Shown here: positions 1-6,845 of the stretch, piece after piece
How the letters are laid out: every line of letters starts with the position of its first letter
Position numbering within the stretch: the first letter of the stretch is position 1
Origin: Bdellovibrionaceae bacterium UBA6776
Lineage (GTDB): Bacteria > Bdellovibrionota > Bdellovibrionia > Bdellovibrionales > UBA1609
DNA: 64,000 bases
Reading direction: 5' to 3'
NCBI GenBank assembly: GCA_002453155.1
Contig: DKGG01000011.1
Location: 45,733-109,732, forward strand
The notes under the pieces: model-generated
Seen by the model: the letters and a program-made list of their open reading frames with translations, nothing else
The model's database searches: none
What the model was told of the DNA's origin: nothing
Translations under genes and position numbers: made by a program

Positions 1-2
1 CT

Positions 3-827
3 ATGCATGGAAAAGAGCAGATTCTGGGTCCGCTTTTTCAAGAAATTTTTAATGCCAAGGTTCTGGTTCCCCAGGATATGAACACGGATATATTCGGGAC
101 TTTTTCTGGAGAAGTGCCTCGTAAAAAAGACATTAAGGATGTTTTGAGAAAAAAGGCCGACCTTGGAATGAGGATTTCCGGTCATAAATACGGAATTGCA
201 AGTGAAGGAAGCTTTGGACCACATCCATGGATTCCCTTTGCTTCCTGCAATCAAGAATTTTTAATCTTTAAAGACCTTGAGAGGGATATTGAAGTATTTT
301 CGACGGTCATCAGTTTGAACAGTCGAGCTGATTCGATTCAGATTCAGAAATTGAGTGAAGCTCAAGATTTTTTCCGAAAAATTGGCTTCGGATCTCAAGG
401 TGTCATTGTGAGGCCCCCAGAGAATCTAAAAAATTGTGAAAAATATATTTTTAAAGGCCTGCGGGAATTTCGGGATGTAGAAAGTGCTTTTCTCCAGATC
501 AAGCGAGATCTAAATGTTCAAAAGATCGTTATTGAGACCGACAATCGATGTCATATGAGTCCTCGGCGTCAAAAAGTCATATTTAATTCAGGACAACTTC
601 TTGTTGAAACGCTATGCTCACTTTGTCCTGAGTGCGGCGTTCCTGGATTTGAGATGTTCGATTATTTAAGGGGCCTGCCTTGCTCAGAATGCGGAACAAG
701 ATCTGACAAACCCCAAAAGGAACTTTGGCGGTGTCCAAGTAAAAACTGCACTTATCAAGAAGAGCGAGGGCGATTGGACGGACTTCAAAGTCTGGACCCC
801 TCAGAGTGTGATGAGTGCAATCCTTGA
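3..827 (+). CDS. DUF6671-family protein, possibly 5'-incomplete
   Basis: Protein of 274 aa that I recognise as a DUF6671-type protein from the pattern HGKE near the N-terminus, then FGTFSGEVPRK, and GIASEGSFGPHP around residues 65-75. The C-terminal third carries a zinc-ribbon-like set of CxxC pairs (CSLCPEC, CSEC, a later CPSKNC and CDEC). No enzymatic role is known to me. The ATG at the window edge lies so close to base 1 that the true start and the ribosome binding site may lie upstream. It ends overlapping the next small reading frame, which suggests translational coupling. Confidence 0.8.
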   Translation: MHGKEQILGPLFQEIFNAKVLVPQDMNTDIFGTFSGEVPRKKDIKDVLRKKADLGMRISGHKYGIASEGSFGPHPWIPFASCNQEFLIFKDLERDIEVFSTVISLNSRADSIQIQKLSEAQDFFRKIGFGSQGVIVRPPENLKNCEKYIFKGLREFRDVESAFLQIKRDLNVQKIVIETDNRCHMSPRRQKVIFNSGQLLVETLCSLCPECGVPGFEMFDYLRGLPCSECGTRSDKPQKELWRCPSKNCTYQEERGRLDGLQSLDPSECDECNP

Positions 828-1125
828 AAGTCGCGAGAAAAAGCTAAGAGAGGCCAGTATGGAAAAGTACCTCAGCGAAGTAACCCAAATATACCTTAAG
901 TCGGGAAAGCCATTTCCTAGAGACCGTGAAAAGCACCTTCAAGAAAGGAATTTTAAGACAAAATATAAACTCTACGACCTGGATGAAAAGAAATTTTCAA
1001 AGGCGACAAAGGCAGGCTACAGCGAAAAATTTTCCAATGAGCTCGGAGAAAGCTCAGATTCTAAGTTCAGTGTGTCCGTGGCTACTGGCAGTGGGGATCT
1101 GGAGATTAAAAAGATTCAACAATAA
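808..1125 (+). CDS. Small hypothetical protein, coupled to DUF6671 gene
   Basis: About 105 aa, rich in Lys, Glu and Ser, with no signal peptide, membrane segment or motif I recognise. The frame starts at GTG 808 or ATG 811, inside the last codons of the upstream gene, without an obvious Shine-Dalgarno site, so expression would depend on coupling. A competing frame in the same bases (from 926) looks less protein-like because of its Arg, Gln and Trp content. Whether it is a gene rests mainly on its length and position. Confidence 0.45.
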   Translation: MMSAILESREKKLREASMEKYLSEVTQIYLKSGKPFPRDREKHLQERNFKTKYKLYDLDEKKFSKATKAGYSEKFSNELGESSDSKFSVSVATGSGDLEIKKIQQ

Positions 1126-1267
1126 CTTGTGGGTTCAGATTTCTTGAAGGCGTCTGAGCTTACCGACATAGTTCCAGTGAAAAAAGTATCAGTATCTTTG
1201 ATTCTAAATTTTAAGAGTGATTTCTTCTGTGGAAATGATAACTAAGAAATAGGAAGAGGGGGTATTC

Positions 1268-1672
1268 ATGAAAAAATTAATGGTCGTTGGAATGTTGATC
1301 GCATCTGTTTTTGGCGTTGGTGCCAGTGCGGACATCATCAATTGCAGTTTTACCGAACCGTTTTACACAACCACTTACAGCATGGTTCAGCAAAGCCTGA
1401 CGGTAAAGGACATCGAAGGCAACGTGTCGGTAATTCCAAATGTGTCCTTTCAAATTATGGGACCTGCTCATTTTGAACTTTGGGATGCCGATCGAAATGT
1501 GCTTCAGGTTTTGATGCTGAATTACAGTGGATCTGATGGAATGAGTGATAACATTTATCCTTATGACGTGAAGTCATCAGGCAAGGTCTATAACCCTGGT
1601 GCAAACGGCGGAATTGGAGGCTGTACTTCCAACTTTCTTCTCATTCCACCAAATCCTGAACCTGGGAACTAA
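1268..1672 (+). CDS. Small secreted protein of unknown function
   Basis: 134 aa beginning with a clear signal peptide (MKKLMVVGMLIASVFGVGASA, cleavage probably after the Ala-Asp region near residue 22). The mature part is a small beta-rich polypeptide with two Cys residues (one near the N-terminus, one in the GGCTSN segment) that could form a disulfide, and it ends in a Pro-rich tail. A GAAGAGGGGG ribosome site lies 8 bases upstream. It is followed by a strong terminator, so it is probably monocistronic. Function unknown; location periplasmic or outside the cell. Confidence 0.75.
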   Translation: MKKLMVVGMLIASVFGVGASADIINCSFTEPFYTTTYSMVQQSLTVKDIEGNVSVIPNVSFQIMGPAHFELWDADRNVLQVLMLNYSGSDGMSDNIYPYDVKSSGKVYNPGANGGIGGCTSNFLLIPPNPEPGN

Positions 1673-1698
1673 GACTCCATAAAAGAAACTTGTTTTTT

Positions 1699-1737
1699 AA
1701 ATCTCACACTCTGAAAATGGGTGTGAGATTTTTTTTA
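1699..1737 (+). terminator. Rho-independent terminator
   Basis: A perfect 10-bp stem (AATCTCACAC at 1700-1709 pairing with GTGTGAGATT at 1721-1730) is followed by a run of eight T. It ends the secreted-protein transcript just before the next gene. Confidence 0.9.
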
Positions 1738-1751
1738 TGAGGGGAGCAAAA

Positions 1752-2120
1752 GTGAAGTACTTGGGTATTTTTTTGATGTTTTTAGTTTCTTGCACACAAA
1801 AAGACGCTCCCAAAATGTCCGTTGAAGAATACGACAAAAACACTCAGCTGATACTTCAAGTCTCTGAGAAGTTTATGGACGATCCCGATGTAGAAAAGCT
1901 CCATAAAGTGATTGTGGATTTTCAATTTTCCCGTGCAGTCACTTGTGATGATGTGGACGGAGAGTGCCGCAAATACAGCAACTTCCTGCAAATGCTGATC
2001 GATGATTCTAAAAACGGTGAGTTTTCTCCCGAAGAGCGAGTCGCTCATGTCAAAGCTTTTGAAGATTTAAAAAAGTCCATCAAATCCAGTCGCGAAGTTT
2101 TGGAAAAATTAAACAACTAG
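1752..2120 (+). CDS. Small lipoprotein
   Basis: 122 aa using a GTG start at 1752, preferred over the ATG at 1737 because GAGGGGAG sits at ribosome-site distance before it and the upstream ATG overlaps the terminator T-run. The N-terminus is a lipoprotein signal (hydrophobic stretch ending LVSC), so the protein is probably lipid-anchored. The mature part is charged and helical, with two Cys near residues 63 and 70. It is convergent with the chemotaxis gene, overlapping by four bases. No known family recognised. Confidence 0.75.
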   Translation: MKYLGIFLMFLVSCTQKDAPKMSVEEYDKNTQLILQVSEKFMDDPDVEKLHKVIVDFQFSRAVTCDDVDGECRKYSNFLQMLIDDSKNGEFSPEERVAHVKAFEDLKKSIKSSREVLEKLNN

Positions 2121-3226
2121 CCTTCAACCAGTTTTAAAAAGGAATGGATCATTCCTTTTAGCTTTGCTGAACCGGCACTTAAATTTTGAGCTGAATCTGC
2201 GATTTCGTTGGCAGCCACAGAGTTTTTTTGTGTGGTGGATTCCATTTCATAAATCGACTTCACCATTTCGGAAATTCCCTTTTCTTGCTCCAGTGATGCT
2301 TGCTCGATGGTGACCATTTTCTCCTCCATCTGAACAGAAGTTTGGGCCAATTCGTCGAGCATTTGCTTCGTTGCAGAGATAGCTCTAGAACTCTCGACAA
2401 TTCTTTCCTCAGAAGATTTCACCAAGTCATTTGCTTTACTCTGGCTTTCCTTAACGACGGAACTAACCTCTACAATGCTTTGTTCGACAATTTCAAAAAT
2501 ATCGGCTGCGGCGGACCCACTCATTTCTGCCAAATTTCCAATTTCTTGGGCCACAACAGCAAAACCTTTACCATGTTCTCCGGCGCGTTCAGCTTCAACA
2601 GAGGCATTGAAAGACAGCAATTTCGTTTGAAAGACGATATCGTGAATGGCCTTGGTTTTTTCCTGAATTTGAGAAATGATTTCTACAATGTTCGCAAATT
2701 TCTGATTATTTTCGCGAAGTTGATCCACAGATCCTTTCGTACTGGATTCCAATTTTTCGACAGAGGCAGCTGCCGACTGAGCGACTTCACCTCCTTCAAG
2801 AGCCTTTTTCCGATTGGATTGAGCCAAATCTTTTGCAGCGGTGACCGCGTTGATGTTTTGGCTGACCATGGATTTTAACTCCTCGGTTGAGGAAGAGGCC
2901 TCCGCCAAAAAGGAACTTTGCTCCATAACAGCACTTGCTACCGCTTCACTGAGATCGGCCAAGGCTTTGGAAGTACGTTCGACAGAATCTCCCTCTGGCG
3001 TAAGCTCCATTTTCACCAACGCTTTGAGGTCTCGGATCAGCATGCGTTTAACCAACCAGAAGGAGATCACGCCAATCATAGATCCAGCGATTACACAGCC
3101 GAGGCTAAACCAAAGCTTGAGGCCGGGAAGAAATTCCACAAAAAATCCCGCATAAATCGGAAAGATTAGGCCCATTAAAATTCCAAAGGAAAGCATGCTC
3201 AGTTGAAGGCGTCGAAGAATAGACAT
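2117..3226 (-). CDS. Methyl-accepting chemotaxis protein without periplasmic sensor domain
   Basis: 369 aa. Two hydrophobic segments (about residues 9-30 and 38-60) are separated by only a few residues, so there is no periplasmic ligand domain, and no HAMP domain can be recognised. From residue 80 onward it is one long coiled-coil signalling domain. The conserved hairpin tip that contacts CheA/CheW is clear (TKLLSFNASVEAERAGEHGKG region, about residues 200-225). It probably reports an intracellular or membrane-state signal, or acts through partner receptors. No other chemotaxis genes are nearby. Confidence 0.92.
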   Translation of the reverse strand: MSILRRLQLSMLSFGILMGLIFPIYAGFFVEFLPGLKLWFSLGCVIAGSMIGVISFWLVKRMLIRDLKALVKMELTPEGDSVERTSKALADLSEAVASAVMEQSSFLAEASSSTEELKSMVSQNINAVTAAKDLAQSNRKKALEGGEVAQSAAASVEKLESSTKGSVDQLRENNQKFANIVEIISQIQEKTKAIHDIVFQTKLLSFNASVEAERAGEHGKGFAVVAQEIGNLAEMSGSAAADIFEIVEQSIVEVSSVVKESQSKANDLVKSSEERIVESSRAISATKQMLDELAQTSVQMEEKMVTIEQASLEQEKGISEMVKSIYEMESTTQKNSVAANEIADSAQNLSAGSAKLKGMIHSFLKLVEG

Positions 3227-3320
3227 AGAGTCAAATTTTATTGAGTCTTTTGAGAATTGTCACATTTTGTATGTTCGGTACAATGACTGAGGTCCAGAAG
3301 GATCAATTGGGGAGTTCACC

Positions 3321-4106
3321 TTGGGTGTAGCCGTTTCACAGCCCGCGATATTTTTAGGTCATGGTTCCCCCATGAATGCCATCAACGAGAACGATTACAC
3401 ACGGGCGCTTAAGGGATGGAAGAAGCCAGAGCTTCCACCGAAGGCGATCCTGGTGATTTCAGCCCATTGGGAAACCGAAGGGACCTGGATCACGGGAATG
3501 GACCACCCGCAAACCATCCATGACTTTTTTGGATTTCCTAAAGCGCTCTTTGAGGTTCAGTGCCCAGCTCCTGGGGATGGGAAATTGGCTCAAAAAATTG
3601 CGACCGATTTGCCAGATCAAAATATCCAAGTGGATCAGGAAGCTTGGGGCTTGGATCATGGAACTTGGGCCGTCCTCTGTCACATTTATCCTGAGGCAAA
3701 CATTCCGGTGCTTCAGTTGAGCTTGGACAAAAAGAAATCGCTCAAAGAGCATTATGAATTGGGAAGACAGCTCAATTATTTAAGAGATGAAGGTGTGATG
3801 ATTTTAGGAAGTGGAAATATTGTTCACAACCTTAGAGCCATTGACTGGAATCTCAATGCAAAACCCCATCATTGGAATGTGGAATTTGATGAGTGGGTGG
3901 CCAAACATCTGGAAGATAAAAATTTTCAGCCCCTGGTGGAATCTCCTTTGAAGTCTGAGGCGGGTCGTTTGAGCATTCCCACTCTAGAGCACTATTTGCC
4001 TCTCTTGTATGTGATTGGGGCTGCGGACCCAAGGGATTCTTTGGACTACCTCTTTGAGGGCTACCAAAATGCGTCTATGTCCATGCGCTGTTTGAGTTTT
4101 GGATAG
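3321..4106 (+). CDS. ygiD: DODA-type extradiol ring-opening dioxygenase (YgiD family)
   Basis: 261 aa, full length for the 4,5-DOPA dioxygenase/LigB family, a non-haem metal enzyme opening catechol rings. Visible motifs are HGSPMNAI (metal-ligand His, residues 13-20), the ISAHWE segment (second His, about residue 50), GLDHGTW, and GSGNIVHNLR (about 160-170). The start is TTG at 3321, with GGGGAG just upstream. Family members act on DOPA or small catechols; the natural substrate here is not known. Cytoplasmic. Confidence 0.9.
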   Translation: MGVAVSQPAIFLGHGSPMNAINENDYTRALKGWKKPELPPKAILVISAHWETEGTWITGMDHPQTIHDFFGFPKALFEVQCPAPGDGKLAQKIATDLPDQNIQVDQEAWGLDHGTWAVLCHIYPEANIPVLQLSLDKKKSLKEHYELGRQLNYLRDEGVMILGSGNIVHNLRAIDWNLNAKPHHWNVEFDEWVAKHLEDKNFQPLVESPLKSEAGRLSIPTLEHYLPLLYVIGAADPRDSLDYLFEGYQNASMSMRCLSFG

Positions 4107-4126
4107 ACATTAGAAAAGAGGATTTC

Positions 4127-4716
4127 ATGGCGACGGTTGCAATTGGAAAAATCGGCTAGAAGCTTTTAGCGATGGCGTGCTTGCCATTGTCATTACGATT
4201 ATGGTTTTGGAACTGAAAGTTCCCCATGGGGATTCCTTTGAAGTGCTTCAAAATCTTTTTCCGGTCTTTTTAAGCTATATTTTGAGTTTTGTTTACATCG
4301 CGATCTACTGGAACAACCACCATCATATGATTCACACTTGCAAATCCGTCACCGGTGGAATTTTGTGGGCAAATCTTCATTTGCTCTTTTGGCTTTCATT
4401 GGTTCCATTTTCCACGGGTTGGATGGGGGAAAATCATTTCACGTCCGTCCCAACACTTCTTTATGGATTGAATCTTCTTTTTGCGGCACTTGCTTACTTT
4501 GTTTTGCAAAGGACGATCATTCACAGTCAGGGAAAGAATTCCATTCTTAAGAAGGCCATTGGATCCGATTGGAAGGGAAGAGTCTCTCCTTTGATCTACA
4601 ATGCAGCCATTGCCGCGTCCCTTTGGACCCCTATGGTGGCTCTGCTTCTTTATGCCTTGCTGGCATTGATCTGGATTGTGCCGGATCAAAGAATCGAAAA
4701 GGTTTATCGGCAATAA
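4127..4716 (+). pseudogene. TMEM175/DUF1211-family membrane protein with frameshift after the start
   Basis: The frame from 4150 to 4716 encodes a protein with the hallmark NRLEAFSDGVLAIVIT of TMEM175-like potassium channels, followed by about five further hydrophobic segments. No ATG, GTG or TTG lies in that frame upstream of the motif; the next is GTG 4177, which would delete the FSD pore-helix motif. An ATG at 4127 with a good AGAGGA site lies in another frame that stops after ten codons. One extra G at about 4135-4137 would join the two. This is either a one-base deletion, a sequence error, or an unusual start. Confidence 0.75.
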
Positions 4717-4823
4717 TGTCGAATTTCCTCTAAGGAATAAAGTAAAGAAGGAATTACCAAGCAAAGATCTGCGTGATTCCAAGGACTTCTCTTGCTAGGT
4801 TCAATCCCATAGTGGGGGCCCCA

Positions 4824-5054
4824 GTGAGTCGCAATATCAAAGCCGTTATTTTTGGAATTTTAATGATCAGTCTTTCTTCGGCAGCCCGTGAGGGCCTGAT
4901 GGAAGGCGCTTTTATCAATGAATTCACTCCCTATCATCAAGTGTTGGTTCGAGAGGCCAAGGACTTACAAGACTTCTATGTTTCTGACTACTTGGGAATG
5001 TGGGAAGACCAAGATCTAAATGTCCTTCGCCGATGGTGGGCCGTTCGTCTATGA
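4824..5054 (+). CDS. Small secreted protein of unknown function
   Basis: 76 aa from a GTG at 4824, chosen because it opens directly on a signal peptide (SRNIKAVIFGILMISLSSAA). An in-frame ATG exists at 4773 but gives a non-hydrophobic leader. The mature part is about 50 aa, acidic, with several Trp and Tyr. Its stop codon overlaps the next gene's start as ATGA, so the two are almost certainly co-translated. No family recognised. Confidence 0.55.
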   Translation: MSRNIKAVIFGILMISLSSAAREGLMEGAFINEFTPYHQVLVREAKDLQDFYVSDYLGMWEDQDLNVLRRWWAVRL

Positions 5055-5461
5055 AAAACCTCAGAGGAATTAAGGTGATTGGAGTCGTAAATTTGGTAGC
5101 AGCTCTTGTCCACCTCCTGTTTTGGGCGTTGGCCCTGTCTCAATTGGTGCCAATCCTTCAAAGTCCTATGGAGTCCGCTTTGGCAACGACCATGGGAATT
5201 GGAGTTGCTGATCTTCTTATTTCGGTGCCCTTATTGTTGATAGGATCACTGGGTTTAATGAAAGGAAGGACTCTTGGGTGGATGTCAGCACAAATGGCCC
5301 ATGTTCTTTATTTTTATTCGATGACTTTTGTAAGTGTGAGGGATTTTTTGGTGGGTGAATTTTCACCGGGAACCTTTGTCTTTTTGCCCTTCATGCTCTT
5401 TGCGGTTTGGGCCACCCTCTATCTTTGGAAGAAAAGATTCTATTTTTTCACTGTGTCTTGA
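5051..5461 (+). CDS. Four-helix integral membrane protein, hypothetical
   Basis: 136 aa starting at ATG 5051 in an ATGA overlap with the preceding small gene. Four hydrophobic segments cover most of the chain (about residues 8-30, 43-65, 72-93 and 105-125), ending in a short Lys/Arg-rich cytoplasmic tail. The composition resembles small DoxX-like or DUF-type four-helix proteins, but no decisive motif is visible. Inner membrane; function unknown. Confidence 0.7.
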   Translation: MKNLRGIKVIGVVNLVAALVHLLFWALALSQLVPILQSPMESALATTMGIGVADLLISVPLLLIGSLGLMKGRTLGWMSAQMAHVLYFYSMTFVSVRDFLVGEFSPGTFVFLPFMLFAVWATLYLWKKRFYFFTVS

Positions 5462-5491
5462 TTTTAAGGCATTTCTTATAACAATGGACCT

Positions 5492-6841
5492 ATGAAAATT
5501 TCGAATCCCTCGTTTTCACTGGCAAACATCATTGGAGAAACTCAAGAGCTGATTCGCCGTCAGCTTTGGGCAAAGATCATTTTATTTCTGATTTTAGGGG
5601 TGGCCACCGGATTTGTGCTGAGTCCCGAGATGGGTTGGGTCTCGTCAAAAATTTCAGGTGTGATTTCCGATTGGTTGGCCCTGCCCGGTCGGATCTTCTT
5701 GATTCTTATGCAAATGATCATTCTGCCCTTGGTTTTGACCTCTGTGATTCTTGGAGTGGTAAATTCAGAATCCATAGATTCTTTAAAAAGAATTGCCCTT
5801 CGACTTTTTCCGTATTTTGTCGCAACCACAGCCACCGCAATTGTCATCGGATTTGTAGCAGCTCAAACCATTGCTCCGGGGCACTACATGGATCGAAGTA
5901 AGTTCCAACAGACTGCGGAGACACAAGTGGAAACCTCATCCATTGATGGGATTTCTCAAAGTCGGTCTGTGACCGAATCCATCACGTCGGTCCTTCCAAA
6001 AAATCCATTGGGCTCCATGTTGGAGGGGAATCTCTTTCAAATCGTTCTATTTTCGCTTCTTATTGGAATTGCACTGTTAAGCCTTCCAAAAGATCAGGCA
6101 GAGCCCTTGGTTGTACTCTTACAGTCGGTTCAAAGACTGACCATGACCATTGTCAACTGGGCCATGTATTTGGCTCCAGTTGCAGTGTTCGGGTTGATGG
6201 CAGAACTTTTGTCACAGGTGGGGTTTGAGGCCCTCAGGGGGATCGGTGCTTATGCCTTTACCGTGGTTGTTGCACTGATTGGGATTCTTCTTTTTTATAT
6301 GTTGCTTATTTTTTTTGGTGCTCGTAGAAATCCGTTTCAATTTTTAAAATCAGCCCGAGCGGTTCAACTGTTGGCGTTTTCAACCTCCAGCTCAGCAGCG
6401 GTGATGCCGCTCACGATTGAAACCGCAGAAAAGGAATTGAAGGTTTCCCCAGAAATTTCAAGATTTGTAATTCCCCTTGGGACGACCATCAACATGGATG
6501 GAACCGCGGCTTACCAGGGAGTGGCGGCCTGTTTTATCGCTCAGGTTTATGGAATGGATTTGTCGATGGGTCAGATTGCACTGATCGTGGTGTCTGCGAC
6601 AGGAGCGTCCATTGGGGCTCCTGGAACTCCCGGAGTGGGAATTGCGATCTTGGCAAGTCTTCTCAAGGGCATTGGTGTTCCCAGTGAAGGAGTGCTTTTG
6701 ATCATAGGAATTGATCGACTGTTAGATATGTGTCGAACGGTTGTGAACGTGACCGGCGATTTGACCGCAAGTGTGTTTTTTAATCGACTTATTGGGCCTA
6801 TCGATGACTCTGATTTTTCTAAAGCTAAAAAAAATTTATAG
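5492..6841 (+). CDS. Dicarboxylate/amino acid:cation symporter (DAACS family)
   Basis: 449 aa, typical length for GltP/DctA transporters that use Na+ or H+ gradients to import glutamate, aspartate or C4-dicarboxylates. The diagnostic substrate-binding half is clear: a serine-rich hairpin (STSSSAAVMPLTIE, about 303-316), the NMDGTA motif after PLGTTI (about 340), and the second hairpin GASIGAPGTPGVG (about 370-383). About eight membrane helices. A predatory or proteolytic lifestyle would use such uptake, but the exact substrate is not readable from sequence. Confidence 0.93.
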   Translation: MKISNPSFSLANIIGETQELIRRQLWAKIILFLILGVATGFVLSPEMGWVSSKISGVISDWLALPGRIFLILMQMIILPLVLTSVILGVVNSESIDSLKRIALRLFPYFVATTATAIVIGFVAAQTIAPGHYMDRSKFQQTAETQVETSSIDGISQSRSVTESITSVLPKNPLGSMLEGNLFQIVLFSLLIGIALLSLPKDQAEPLVVLLQSVQRLTMTIVNWAMYLAPVAVFGLMAELLSQVGFEALRGIGAYAFTVVVALIGILLFYMLLIFFGARRNPFQFLKSARAVQLLAFSTSSSAAVMPLTIETAEKELKVSPEISRFVIPLGTTINMDGTAAYQGVAACFIAQVYGMDLSMGQIALIVVSATGASIGAPGTPGVGIAILASLLKGIGVPSEGVLLIIGIDRLLDMCRTVVNVTGDLTASVFFNRLIGPIDDSDFSKAKKNL

Positions 6842-6845
6842 AATA

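Noticed and set aside
2300..2878. 192-aa plus-strand frame opposite the chemoreceptor
   Set aside because: Antisense shadow of a strongly conserved signalling domain; composition rich in Phe and Cys with no ribosome site.
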